In this document: positions 1-8,356 of the stretch, piece by piece
How the letters are laid out: each line of letters opens with the position of its first letter
Numbering within the stretch: the first letter of the stretch is position 1
Assembly (NCBI RefSeq): GCF_003259365.1
Contig: NZ_QLLY01000008.1
Span: 248,001-312,000, forward strand
Length of the DNA: 64,000 nucleotides
Direction of reading: 5' to 3'
DNA from: Streptomyces sp. PsTaAH-137
GTDB taxonomy: Bacteria; Actinomycetota; Actinomycetes; Streptomycetales; Streptomycetaceae
Notes under the pieces: generated by a model
Seen by the model: the letters and a program-made list of their open reading frames with translations, nothing else
What the model was told of the DNA's origin: nothing
Databases searched by the model: none
Made by a program: the position numbers and the translations under genes

Positions 1-978
1 ACCGGCTCGACGGCCACCGTGGCCGTCGCCGCCCTGGCGCCCTTCGGCACCGCCCCGCAGCAGGCCCCGCTGGACCGGCATCCCGCACGCGCGGGGGTCG
101 GTGCCGTCGAGGAGGCGATCCGGCGGATCCGGCTGCTCGACGACCGGCACGGCGGCGACGGCCTGTACCGGCGCGCCGCCGCCCCGCTGCGCACCGCCTT
201 CGAACTGCTCGACTCGGGCGCGGCCGGGCGCGACGACGCCGACCGGTTGCAGGCCGGCGCGGGTGAACTGGCCATCTCCGTGGGCTGGCTGGCGCACGAC
301 TCGGGCCGCTTCGACGACGCCCGCTCGCACTACGCGGAGGCGCTCGCGACGGCGCGGATGGCGGGGGACGAGGGGCTGGAGGCGCACGCGTTCTGCAACA
401 CGGCGTTCCTCGCCCGGGACGCGGGGCGGCCGCGCGAGGCGGTCCGGGCGGCGCAGGCCGCCTCGCGGGTGGGCGCCCGGCTGGGCTCGTCACGGCTGCT
501 GTCGCTGCTCGCGCTGCGGGAGGCCGGGGGCTGGGCCGGGCTCGGTGACCAGCGCTCCTGCGAGCGGGCGCTGGCACGGGCGCAGGCGCTGTTCGCGCGG
601 GGCGGGGCCGATGCCGACCCGGAGTGGATGTCGTTCTACGGTGAGGCCGAGCTGGAGGGTCTGGAGTCGCAGTGCTGGTCGGCGCTGGGGTCCTGGGACC
701 GGGCGGCCCGGCACGCGCGGCGCGCCGTCGCGCTTCAGGACCCGCACTTCACGCGGAACATGGCGCTGTACACCGCCGAGCTCGCGGACGATCTGGCCCG
801 CGCGGGGCAGCCCGACGAGGCCGCTGCCGCGGGGGGCCGGGCGCTGTCCTTGCTCCGGGACGTCCGGTCGTCCCGCATCGAGGGGATGCTGGCGACGACG
901 GCCCGCGTGCTGCTGCCGCATCGCCGGGCTTCGGGGGTCTCGGCGTTCTTGACGGCCCACGCGGAGTCGCGCCGCTGA
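1..978 (+). CDS. C-terminal part of a TPR-repeat transcriptional regulator (5' end outside window)
   Basis: The reading frame is open from the first base, so the start lies upstream. The visible 325 residues are entirely alpha-helical and Ala/Arg/Leu-rich, with repeated helix pairs (for example around DSGRFDDARSHYAEALATA) typical of tetratricopeptide repeats. This matches the C-terminal sensory half of the Streptomyces XRE-type regulators whose N-terminal helix-turn-helix would be off the left edge. No DNA-binding domain is visible here, so the regulator assignment is inference from family habit. The gene is followed by the first cluster of intergenic repeats and a convergent phosphatase gene. 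Confidence 0.6.
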   Translation, partial: TGSTATVAVAALAPFGTAPQQAPLDRHPARAGVGAVEEAIRRIRLLDDRHGGDGLYRRAAAPLRTAFELLDSGAAGRDDADRLQAGAGELAISVGWLAHDSGRFDDARSHYAEALATARMAGDEGLEAHAFCNTAFLARDAGRPREAVRAAQAASRVGARLGSSRLLSLLALREAGGWAGLGDQRSCERALARAQALFARGGADADPEWMSFYGEAELEGLESQCWSALGSWDRAARHARRAVALQDPHFTRNMALYTAELADDLARAGQPDEAAAAGGRALSLLRDVRSSRIEGMLATTARVLLPHRRASGVSAFLTAHAESRR

Positions 979-1003
979 GGGTGCGGGTCCCCGGGGTACG
1001 GGT

Positions 1004-1193
1004 GCGCGGTTCCCCGCGCCCCTGGTGGGTCGTACTTCGTCCGCGGCCCGGTGGCCGCTTCTCGCGCAGTTCCCCGCGCCCCTGAAGGCTGCGCTTCGCG
1101 CGCCTTCCCCTTGAGGCGGCGGCTCCGCCGCGCCTCTGCCGTTGATGAGATGGCGCACGAAGTGCGCATCTCAGGGGCGCGGGGAACTGCGCG
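1004..1193. repeat. Intergenic GC-rich repeat cluster 1 (two outward-facing copies)
   Basis: This cluster sits between two convergent genes. A forward copy of the motif CGCGCAGTTCCCCGCGCCCC lies at 1063-1085 and an inverted copy at 1171-1193, so the pair could fold into one long hairpin. A degenerate copy starts at 1004. Just inside the right copy (about 1145-1173) is a second inverted repeat, GAGATGGCGCA / TGCGCATCTC. The same module recurs at 8494, 13422, 22571, 49136 and 53635. The position after gene 3' ends suggests a terminator or mRNA-end role. Confidence 0.85.
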
Positions 1194-1224
1194 ACCAGCC
1201 CCCACCGGAGCCGCAGACGAGGGA

Positions 1225-1818
1225 TCAGCCCAGGTGGCCCGTTTCGTTCCAGGATTCGATGGCCGGGTCGCCGTAGGCCCAGCTCAGGATCGAGAGGGAC
1301 GTGGGGTTCAGGCGGATGCGGGCGGCGAAGTCCAGGGGGAGGCCGAGCCAGCGGGCGCCGATGGAGCGCAGGATGTGCCCGTGGGCGAAGACGAGAACGT
1401 CGCGGTCGGCGTCCCGGGCCCAGGCGACGACCTCGTCGGCCCGCGCCGTCACCTCGGAGAGACTCTCCCCGTCGGGAACCCCGTCCCGCCAGATGAACCA
1501 CCCGGGCCGCATCTCCTGGATCTGCGCCGGCGTGAGCCCCTCGTACGCCCCGTAGTCCCACTCCATCAGCGCGTCCCACGCGGCTGCCCGCTCCCCGAAC
1601 CCGGCGAGCTCACAGGTCTCACTGGCCCGCACCAGCGGAGACGTCCGCACCTCGACCCCGTCGAGCCCGTCGAACGGAGCCCGGTGCAACCGCTCACCGA
1701 GCAGCTTCGCCCCGCGACGGCCCTCTTCCAGGAGCGGAATGTCCGTCCTGCCGGTGTGCCGTCCGGACAGCGACCACTCGGTCTGTCCGTGCCGGGCCAA
1801 CAGGATGCGCGGTGCCAT
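1225..1818 (-). CDS. Histidine phosphatase family protein (phosphoglycerate mutase-like)
   Basis: This 197-residue cytoplasmic protein opens with the hallmark LARHGQTEWS, where the RHG histidine is the phosphorylated nucleophile. It also carries the second conserved histidine in VFAHGHILRSI and an EWDYGAYEG segment, which supplies the acid of the family. Length and motif order fit the acid-phosphatase/phosphoglycerate-mutase-like branch seen throughout Streptomyces. The substrate cannot be told from sequence. It is transcribed alone, convergent with the upstream regulator. Confidence 0.9.
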   Translation of the reverse strand: MAPRILLARHGQTEWSLSGRHTGRTDIPLLEEGRRGAKLLGERLHRAPFDGLDGVEVRTSPLVRASETCELAGFGERAAAWDALMEWDYGAYEGLTPAQIQEMRPGWFIWRDGVPDGESLSEVTARADEVVAWARDADRDVLVFAHGHILRSIGARWLGLPLDFAARIRLNPTSLSILSWAYGDPAIESWNETGHLG

Positions 1819-2087
1819 AGCGGAATGAACCTTTCGTCAGGAAGGGCGCGAGGAGTGTGAAGGGCGCGCCGGGGAAGGACGGGAGGGAACAGGATGAACA
1901 GGAGGCAACGGGAGTGTCGCCACTTCCATCATCGCGCAACCGGAACGAAGGACGGCCCGCCGGGCAACCCACCGCTTGATCTCGGCGTCTACGAGGGTCA
2001 GGGGTCGCCCACGCAGACCCCCACATACGCCTTAGGGTGGGCACGTGGCCAGAGGCCGCCGGACGAGGAAGAGGGGGAGCGGCCCGC

Positions 2088-3038
2088 ATGTCGCAGACCG
2101 ACCACGCACCACGCACGGAGGCGATACCGGGCGTACGGCTTCGATGGTGGACCGAGCTTCCCCTGATCCTGCTCGTCTACAGCGCGTACACCGCGGGCCG
2201 ACTGCTGGCCAGGGGGGATGTGCAGACCGCCGTCGACCACGGCGTGTCGATCCTCAGAGCCGAGAAGGCCGTCCGCCTCAATCTCGAGCACCCGCTGAAC
2301 CGCCTGTTCACGCGTGAGGCCTGGATCGGCGTCCCCGCCGACTTCTGGTACGCCTCGCTGCACTACGTGGTCACCCCGGCCGTGCTGATCTGGCTCTTCC
2401 GCCGCCGCACGCACCTCTACCGCGCGGCCCGCACCTGGCTGATGACCTCGACGATGATCGGCCTCGTCGGCTTCACGCTGCTGCCGACCTGCCCGCCCCG
2501 GCTGCTCTCCGCCTCCTACGGCTTCGTCGACACGATGGCCCAGTACAGCTCGTACGGCTGGTGGGGCGGCGCGGCCAGCGCGCCCAAGGGCATGGGCGGG
2601 ATGACCAACCAGTACGCGGCCATGCCCAGCCTGCACGTCGGGTGGGCGCTGTGGTGCGGATTCATGCTGTGGCGCCACGGCGGCACCCGCTGGGCGAAGG
2701 CCGCGGGCGTCGCCTACCCGCTGATCACCACGATCGTCGTGATGGGCACCGCCAACCACTACTTCTTCGACGCGCTCGCCGGAGCCGCGGTGATGGGCGT
2801 CGGCCTGCTGCTCACCAAGCCCGTGCAGCGGCTCGCGGCGCAGATCAAGGAGTGGGCCACCGGTCTGGTCACCGGCTCGCGCGGCGCCCCGGTGCCCGCC
2901 CCTTCCGCCACTCGGTCCTCGATTGTCAGTGAGGAATGCCAGACTTCGCCGGGTGAGCGAATTCCCCGACAGCGCAAGGCCGCAAGCCGATCGCAGCCCC
3001 GCGACACCGGCGACGGGGCTGCGGCACCGGCTCGCTGA
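2088..3038 (+). CDS. PAP2-superfamily membrane phosphatase / inositol-phosphotransferase-like protein
   Basis: The chosen ATG has a strong purine-rich ribosome binding site (GAGGGGGAG) nine bases upstream. The in-frame start at 2037 lacks one and adds 17 low-complexity residues. The roughly 316-residue protein has about five to six hydrophobic helices and the PAP2 signatures AMPSLHVGWA and ANHYFFDALAG, which supply the catalytic histidines and aspartate. This arrangement resembles the AUR1/inositolphosphotransferase-like branch acting on lipid or inositol phosphates at the membrane. Its 3' end overlaps the start of the nuclease gene that follows, and the promoter motif of that gene lies inside it. 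Confidence 0.85.
   Translation: MSQTDHAPRTEAIPGVRLRWWTELPLILLVYSAYTAGRLLARGDVQTAVDHGVSILRAEKAVRLNLEHPLNRLFTREAWIGVPADFWYASLHYVVTPAVLIWLFRRRTHLYRAARTWLMTSTMIGLVGFTLLPTCPPRLLSASYGFVDTMAQYSSYGWWGGAASAPKGMGGMTNQYAAMPSLHVGWALWCGFMLWRHGGTRWAKAAGVAYPLITTIVVMGTANHYFFDALAGAAVMGVGLLLTKPVQRLAAQIKEWATGLVTGSRGAPVPAPSATRSSIVSEECQTSPGERIPRQRKAASRSQPRDTGDGAAAPAR
2923..2945 (+). promoter_or_regulatory. DNA-damage-type (RecA-NDp/PafBC-like) promoter motif
   Basis: The sequence reads TTGTCAGTG, eight bases, then CAGACT. The LexA-independent DNA-damage promoter known from actinobacterial recA genes has, from memory, the form TTGTCRGTG-N8-TANNNT, so the match is complete except for C in place of T at the first -10 base. 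The -10 hexamer ends seven bases before GTG 2953, which is the distance expected for a leaderless transcript starting on that GTG. Confidence 0.55.
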
Positions 3039-4122
3039 GCTGCGCGGCCCCGACACCCCGCCGCGCCCGCTGGACGCCCGCGCCCTGGCCGCCCTCGCGG
3101 CGAACCCGGGGTGCAGTCGCCGCGCGCTCCTGGACGGCGCGGGCGTCGACAAGGGCCGGATCGCGGACGCGCTGGGCGCGCCGGCCACGTTCGGCCAGTC
3201 CCAGTTCGCGTTGACGCGGGGGAACGCGTTCGAGGCGAGAGTGAAGGCCGACGGCGGCGCCGAGCTGCTGCGGCTGGTGCACGCCCGGGTGGGCTCCGCC
3301 GATACGGCCGAGCCGGCCCCCGAGCTCGTACGGACGCCGGACCTGTCGGCGATCGGGCCCGAGGGCCGCACCGCGCGCACCGCGCTGGCGCTGCGCGAGG
3401 CCACCGAGTCGGCCGCCGAGTCCGGTACGTGGACGTTCCTGGACCATCCGATGGTGGCCCTGGACGTGGCGGGCAGCCCGGCGTTCCTGGAGCCGGACGC
3501 GGTGGTCGTGCACCCCGACGGCAGCTGGACGGTCGTCGAGATCAAGTCCTTCCCGATGATCGACGGCGCGGCCGACGCGGCGAAGGTCGGCGCGGCGGCC
3601 CGGCAGTCCGCGGTGTACGTCCTGGCGCTGGAGCAGATCGCGGAGCGCACCCCCGGCGCGCGGGTCCGGGACCGGATCGTCCTCGTCTGCCCGAAGGACT
3701 TCACGAACCTGGCGGCGGCGTCCGCGGTCGACGTGCGCAAGCAGTGCTCGGTGACCCGGCGGCAGTTGACGCGCCTGACCCGGATCGAGGACATCGCGGC
3801 GGCCCTGCCGCCCGGCACCGTCTTCGACCCGGAGCGGCCGGAGGAGCTGGCGGCGGCCGTCGAGTCGGTGCCCGCGGCGTACGCACCGGAGTGCCTGGCC
3901 GCGTGCGAGCTGGCCTTCCACTGCCGGGACCGCTCCCGCGCGGCGGGGGCGGTGACGAGCCTGGGCCGTCCGCTCCGCGCCGAGCTGGGCGGCCTGACGA
4001 CGGTGGACGCGGTGCTCGCCGCGGCCCACGGCGAGGCGGGCGACCCCGACGACCCGACGGTGGCGGCCCTGCGGCGCGCGGCGGCCCTGCGCGCGGAAGC
4101 CCTCGGGGGCGCCCGGTGCTGA
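2953..4122 (+). CDS. RecB-family (Cas4/AddB/Dna2-like) nuclease with four iron-sulfur-type cysteines
   Basis: The protein is about 389 residues from GTG 2953, which is probably leaderless; TTG 2923 and GTG 2929 are in-frame alternatives. The nuclease core is visible as FLEPDAVV (Asp182), TVVEIKSF (Glu196, Lys198) and QSAVY (Gln218, Tyr222), the PD-(D/E)XK plus QxxxY pattern of RecB-family enzymes. One cysteine before the core (Cys54) and three after it (Cys314, Cys318, Cys324) have the spacing that holds a 4Fe-4S cluster in Cas4, AddB and Dna2. No cas genes are nearby. It starts an operon with the unknown protein and the SF1 helicase, so DNA-end processing is the likely job. Confidence 0.75.
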   Translation: MSEFPDSARPQADRSPATPATGLRHRLAELRGPDTPPRPLDARALAALAANPGCSRRALLDGAGVDKGRIADALGAPATFGQSQFALTRGNAFEARVKADGGAELLRLVHARVGSADTAEPAPELVRTPDLSAIGPEGRTARTALALREATESAAESGTWTFLDHPMVALDVAGSPAFLEPDAVVVHPDGSWTVVEIKSFPMIDGAADAAKVGAAARQSAVYVLALEQIAERTPGARVRDRIVLVCPKDFTNLAAASAVDVRKQCSVTRRQLTRLTRIEDIAAALPPGTVFDPERPEELAAAVESVPAAYAPECLAACELAFHCRDRSRAAGAVTSLGRPLRAELGGLTTVDAVLAAAHGEAGDPDDPTVAALRRAAALRAEALGGARC

Positions 4123-4183
4123 GCCCGTCCCCGGCCACCGCCCACCACCGCCGCCACTGCCGTCGCCGCGAGGAGCGCACCGC

Positions 4184-5764
4184 GTGAGCCTGATCAACCA
4201 CCTGGCCCGGCTGGAGGCGACCAGCACCGGCCGCGCCCAGCCCACCGCCACGGTCCGCCACCGCCATCTCTCCCAGCGGCCCCTGGTCCTGGTCCCGCTC
4301 ACCACGGCGGGCGAGACGGGCGCCCCGCTCGGCGCCCTCGTCGGCACCGAGCGGACCTCGCCGCGGCTCCTTGTCGTGGCGCAGCCCCGTGACCGTGATC
4401 TGCGCTTCGCGTTCCTGACGCAGCTCGCCGAGTCGGTCCTGCCGTACATCGACGGGTACGCCGCCGACGTCGAGCTGACCGAGCGCTCCGAGACCGACCC
4501 GGCGACGAACAAGCGGATCAAGGTCGAGGCGGAACTGTGCGCGGACGCGCCGCAGTTGATCGTGCCGAGCCGTGCGGGCATCGAGTTCGTCCGGCTGCTG
4601 GGCCGCTCGATGCGCTTCAGGCGCACCGCCGAGCAGGACCCGGAGACGCCCTACCCCGCTCCCCCGCACGTCCCGCTGCTCGGCCGCTGGCTGACGCACT
4701 TCGGCGAACGCGCGCGGGTCCCGGGCTCGGCGCTGCTGCTGGCCATGACGGACCTGCTCTCCCGGCACTGGGCGACGGGCCAGTCCAGCCTGGAGGACCA
4801 GCACCTCGGCGCGCTGCTCGCGTGGGTGGACGCTCCGGAGGGCACCTCGGGCGCCGAGGCCGCGTTCCGTGCCGAGCGCGGCCGGGACGCGCACGGCCAG
4901 CTGCTGTGCCCGCCGGCCGGCCCCGCCACCGACCCGGCCTTCGACAACAAGTTGCTCGCGCCCGCCATCGAGCGCTACGACAAGGCCCGTACGCGTCTGG
5001 CGGCCGCCGAGGACGCGGTGGAGGCCGACGGTCGGCTGGCCGAACTGACCGCGGCCGAGCGGGAGATCCACGCCCTGGTCGAGTCCCGCACCCGGCCCAC
5101 CTGGGACGCGGTGTGGCGGGGGCTCGACGCCCTGTGCACGCTGCCCGAGGGCCCGCGCGCGACGGAGCGCTGGACCCGGGACCGCTGGTCGTTCACCGGC
5201 CACCGCGACCGGGTCGCGGCGGGCGAGCCCCCGCAGCCGCGCCGCGACGACGCGGTGACGGCGGCGAACAAGCTGGCCACGCGCGAGCGCGAGCAGGCCC
5301 GCCTGGACGCCCAGGAAGCGCTCGACGACCCGCTCGTCATGGCGGGCCGGCGGCTCGCCGGGGAGGCGCTGGCCGGCGAGGTGACCGAGGTCGTACCGGC
5401 GTACAACGAGAAGAAGCGCCCGCGCCCGCTGATCACCGTACGCACGGAGGACCGCCCGCATCTCGGGGAGCGCGTGAAGGTGTACCGCTCCCTGGACGGC
5501 AAGGCGCAGACCGCCGAATTCGTGGAGTACGAGAGTGAGGACACGGTCGTCCTTCGGCTGCTGGACAAGATGGGGCGCGGCAAGGAGCCGGACCCGGGTT
5601 CCGTGCCGGACAAGGGCGAGCGGGTGTGCTGGACGCTGTTCGAGCACGAGCAGCGCGGCGGCCCGAAGCTGCCCGAGCCGGAGGAGACCCCGTGGACCCA
5701 CGGCGGCCCGCCGGGCGCCGGGGCCGAGGCGCCGGACCGCGTGACGACGGAGGACATCCTGTGA
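4184..5764 (+). CDS. Protein of unknown function between the nuclease and helicase genes
   Basis: The GTG start has AGGAG eight bases upstream. The 526-residue soluble protein matches no family I recognise with certainty. The first third contains beta-rich segments (PLVLVPLTT, PRLLVVAQP). The middle (about 265-390) is charged and helical, partly coiled-coil-like. The last 120 residues (GEVTEVVP to CWTLFEHEQ) look like a small beta-barrel, similar in feel to the domain that precedes the motor in UPF1/Dna2-type helicases. It ends in a four-base overlap with the helicase gene, so the two are translated together and probably form a complex. Confidence 0.7.
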   Translation: MSLINHLARLEATSTGRAQPTATVRHRHLSQRPLVLVPLTTAGETGAPLGALVGTERTSPRLLVVAQPRDRDLRFAFLTQLAESVLPYIDGYAADVELTERSETDPATNKRIKVEAELCADAPQLIVPSRAGIEFVRLLGRSMRFRRTAEQDPETPYPAPPHVPLLGRWLTHFGERARVPGSALLLAMTDLLSRHWATGQSSLEDQHLGALLAWVDAPEGTSGAEAAFRAERGRDAHGQLLCPPAGPATDPAFDNKLLAPAIERYDKARTRLAAAEDAVEADGRLAELTAAEREIHALVESRTRPTWDAVWRGLDALCTLPEGPRATERWTRDRWSFTGHRDRVAAGEPPQPRRDDAVTAANKLATREREQARLDAQEALDDPLVMAGRRLAGEALAGEVTEVVPAYNEKKRPRPLITVRTEDRPHLGERVKVYRSLDGKAQTAEFVEYESEDTVVLRLLDKMGRGKEPDPGSVPDKGERVCWTLFEHEQRGGPKLPEPEETPWTHGGPPGAGAEAPDRVTTEDIL

Positions 5765-7131
5765 CGACGACCACCAGTGCTCCGCCGCCCGCCGACGACG
5801 TCTTCGACCCGGGCGCCGAGGCCGCCCGCGCGACCGCCGCGATCCTGCACGACACCCTGCACAGCGAGGCCCGCGGCGTCGTCGTGGACTCCCCGCCCGG
5901 CGCGGGCAAGTCGACGCTCGTCGTGCGCGCGGCACTCGAACTGGCGGACGCGGGACGCCCGTTGATGATCGTCGCGCAGACGAACGCGCAGGTCGACGAT
6001 CTCGTCCTGCGCCTGCACGAGAAGCGCCCCGGCCTGCCCGTCGGGCGGCTGCACAGCAGCGACCCGGACGCGTACGACAAGGCGCTCGACGATCTGCCGA
6101 CGGTCCGCCTGTCGACCAAGGCCGGTGATCTGGCGCAGCTGCCCGTCGTCATCTCGACGGCGGCGAAGTGGGCGCACGTGAAGGTCGAGGACGCCGGGGG
6201 CCCGTGGCGGCACGCGATCGTCGACGAGGCGTACCAGATGCGCGGGGACGCGCTGCTGGCCGTGGCCGGTCTGTTCGAGCGGGCGCTGTTCGTGGGCGAC
6301 CCGGGGCAGCTCGACCCGTTCTCGACGGTCGGCGCGGAGCAGTGGGCGGGGCTGTCCTACGACCCGTCGGCGTCGGCGGTGTCCACGCTGCTGGCCCACA
6401 ATCCCGAGCTGCCGCAGCACGAACTCCCGGTCTCCTGGCGGCTTCCGGCGTCGGCGGCGCCGCTGGTGTCGGCCGCGTTCTATCCGTACACGCCGTTCCG
6501 CAGCGGCACCCGGGAGGGCGATCGCACGCTGGAGTTCCGTGGCGCGTCGGACGGTTCGGGCGTCGACCGGGTCATCGACGAGGCGGCGCGGGCGGGCTGG
6601 GGGCTGCTCGAACTGCCCGCCGCGCACACGCCGCGTACGGATCCGGAGGCGGTGCGGGCCGTGGCGCTCGTGGTGCGGCGCCTCCTCGACCGCGACGGGG
6701 TGACCACCTCCGAGCGCGGGCCGGACGCCGCCCCGCTGACGGCGGACCGGATCTGCGTCGGCACCGCCCACCGCGACCAGGCCGCCGCCGTGCGCTCCGC
6801 GCTGGGCGGGCTCGGGGTGCACGGGGTCACCGTGGACACGGCGAACCGGCTTCAGGGGCGGGAGTTCGACGTCACCGTGGTGCTGCATCCGCTGTCGGGG
6901 CGGCCCGACGCGACGGCGTTCCACCTGGAGACCGGGCGGTTGTGCGTGCTCGCCTCGCGGCATCGGCACGCGTGCGTCGTGGTGTGCCGGGAGGGGGTCG
7001 CGGATCTCCTCGACGCGCATCCTTCGGCGGAGCCGGTGCAGTTGGGGGTGACGGTGAAGTTCCCGGACGGCTGGGAAGCGAATCACTCCGTGTTGAGCCG
7101 GTTGTCGGAGCATCGGGTCGCTTGGGGGTGA
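5761..7131 (+). CDS. Superfamily 1 (UPF1/Dna2-like) helicase
   Basis: GTG 5761 overlaps the preceding stop codon (GTGA). In-frame starts further upstream would lie deep inside the neighbour. The 456-residue motor has Walker A SPPGAGKST (44-52), Walker B IVDEAYQM (154-161), motif III GDPGQLDPF (179-187), a motif V-like stretch TANRLQGREFDVTVV and motif VI-like ASRHRHA. These are the SF1 helicase signatures, nearest to the SF1B group. The first motor domain follows almost directly on the N-terminus, so the usual accessory barrel is missing here and may be supplied by the upstream partner. It should use ATP to move on or unwind nucleic acid. Confidence 0.85.
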   Translation: MTTTTSAPPPADDVFDPGAEAARATAAILHDTLHSEARGVVVDSPPGAGKSTLVVRAALELADAGRPLMIVAQTNAQVDDLVLRLHEKRPGLPVGRLHSSDPDAYDKALDDLPTVRLSTKAGDLAQLPVVISTAAKWAHVKVEDAGGPWRHAIVDEAYQMRGDALLAVAGLFERALFVGDPGQLDPFSTVGAEQWAGLSYDPSASAVSTLLAHNPELPQHELPVSWRLPASAAPLVSAAFYPYTPFRSGTREGDRTLEFRGASDGSGVDRVIDEAARAGWGLLELPAAHTPRTDPEAVRAVALVVRRLLDRDGVTTSERGPDAAPLTADRICVGTAHRDQAAAVRSALGGLGVHGVTVDTANRLQGREFDVTVVLHPLSGRPDATAFHLETGRLCVLASRHRHACVVVCREGVADLLDAHPSAEPVQLGVTVKFPDGWEANHSVLSRLSEHRVAWG

Positions 7132-7260
7132 GGGTCGTTCGTCCGCGCCTCCCGGGGGCGCGTGGGAACCACGCCGACTGCGCCCTTGCGGGAGGGCGGA
7201 GAATGGGAAGTGGTCCGGGGGACGAAAACGGGCCGTACACCCAGCACGAGGAGGAACACC

Positions 7261-7611
7261 ATGGCGGAGCCCGAGCGGCAGCGCCGGCCGCGACTGCGGC
7301 CGGCGCCGCTGATCTTCGAGCCCGCGGAGACCGCCGCCGACCCGGAGCACTTCTTCGACCTGGAGTCCGTGGAGGACCCTCGTGAACTGCTCTCCCGCGC
7401 CACGGAACTGACCCATGCGTTCCGCGCGGCGGCCGACCGCTCCGTCGAGTTCCAGGCCATCGCGGCGGCCCAGCTCGCCGACCCGCGCCGGTTCGACCGG
7501 CTGACGGCGGCGGACATCGCGGAGCGCGCGGAGTGGACCGAGGACTACGCCAAGAAGATGGTCGAGTTCGGCCGTGACCTGCTGCGCGGCACCGCCGAGC
7601 CGACGGCCTGA
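7261..7611 (+). CDS. Small conserved-type hypothetical protein
   Basis: ATG 7261 has a near-perfect GAGGAGG ribosome binding site, which favours it over the longer frame from 7162. The 116-residue protein is acidic and largely helical, with a Pro/Arg-rich N-terminus (RQRRPRLRPAPLIFEP), then DPEHFFDLESVEDPRELLSRA. No membrane segment, signal peptide or catalytic motif is visible. It lies 129 bases after the helicase in the same direction and could be read with it, but the gap suggests its own transcription. I do not recognise the family. Confidence 0.75.
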   Translation: MAEPERQRRPRLRPAPLIFEPAETAADPEHFFDLESVEDPRELLSRATELTHAFRAAADRSVEFQAIAAAQLADPRRFDRLTAADIAERAEWTEDYAKKMVEFGRDLLRGTAEPTA

Positions 7612-7629
7612 GCACCGGTCACGATCTTT

Positions 7630-7641
7630 TGGCATATGCCA
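7630..7641. promoter_or_regulatory. 12-bp perfect palindrome TGGCATATGCCA, copy 1
   Basis: This palindrome lies about 90 bases before the primase-like gene. Exactly the same 12 bases, with a shared T run before them (TTTGGCATATGCCAG), occur at 21620-21631 in front of the IclR gene. It may be a dimeric regulator's operator. The regulator is not known. Confidence 0.5.
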
Positions 7642-7732
7642 GAGGGGCAAGATACTCCACCCCGCCCCCTCCTGTCCTGATTTCCCGCAACCCTTTGGAG
7701 CTGCACCCTCACCCCCTGTAGATGTAGAAAAC

Positions 7733-8356
7733 ATGAGCGCCACGTATCCCCCCGCCGCCCCCGCCCCCACTACCCCGACCGCGGCCCACGACCGCTTCGA
7801 CGTCTCGGGCGTGACGCCCGAGGGCGCGGCCTGGCTCGCCTCGGCAGGAACGTATCCGCGCTCCGCGCTCGCCCACTGGGAGTCCCGGCCGACCGCTCCG
7901 GTGGTGCTGCCCTGCGGTTCCGTGTTCGACGTGGTGAACGTGCCCTCGATCTTCGGGCGGCGGATGTTAGACCGGCTCTGGGACGAGGGGCCCGGGTCCG
8001 GGCCGGTCGCCGCGCACCGGGGGCGCATGCTCCTGTTCGCCGCGCCGGGGACCGCGCAGCGGCTGCCGTCGCTGTTGCGCTGGGAGGAGTGGGGGCCCGC
8101 GGTGCCGCCGCTGCTCTGTCACGGCAGTGGGGACGCGGTGACCGTGCCCGCGCCGTCGGTGCCGGCCGAGCCCGCTCAGCCGTCGCGCTGGGTGGTCGCT
8201 CCGGACACCCGTCATCCCTGGCTGCCGGGGGCCGAGGTGCTGCTCTGGGCATGTGTCCGGGCCGCCCGGGCCGCCGCCCATTCCTCGGTGCAGGTATCGA
8301 TTTTTCCTGCCGCCGATCTCAGTGCTAATGTCTACGACGTCAGCCGGCGCCATTAG
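7733..8356 (+). CDS. Bifunctional primase/polymerase-like (prim-pol N-terminal) protein
   Basis: The protein is 207 residues from ATG 7733. The longer frame from 7574 has no ribosome binding site and reads through the operator region. The core pattern (GAAWLASAGTYPRSALAHW, then LPCGSVFDVVNVP, FGRRMLD, and a C-terminal VLLWACVRAARAA helix) resembles short streptomycete proteins related to the bifunctional DNA primase/polymerase N-terminal domain. The catalytic acidic residues of active prim-pol enzymes are not clearly present, so activity is doubtful. The last ten bases, including the TAG stop, lie inside the tRNA-Lys gene. Confidence 0.65.
   Translation: MSATYPPAAPAPTTPTAAHDRFDVSGVTPEGAAWLASAGTYPRSALAHWESRPTAPVVLPCGSVFDVVNVPSIFGRRMLDRLWDEGPGSGPVAAHRGRMLLFAAPGTAQRLPSLLRWEEWGPAVPPLLCHGSGDAVTVPAPSVPAEPAQPSRWVVAPDTRHPWLPGAEVLLWACVRAARAAAHSSVQVSIFPAADLSANVYDVSRRH

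Noticed and set aside
2953..4122. Cas4 adaptation nuclease of a CRISPR system
   Set aside because: The fold and cysteines fit Cas4, AddB and Dna2 alike. The neighbours are an unknown protein and an SF1 helicase, with no CRISPR genes or array in 64 kb.
1998..4157. Long open frames opposite or overlapping real genes (also 4975-8028, 10310-12277, 22828-25014, 37455-40061)
   Set aside because: They are effects of GC-rich third positions. They have Arg/Ala/Gly/Pro-rich composition with no domain and overlap genes with clear motifs, or are read-through extensions of real genes.
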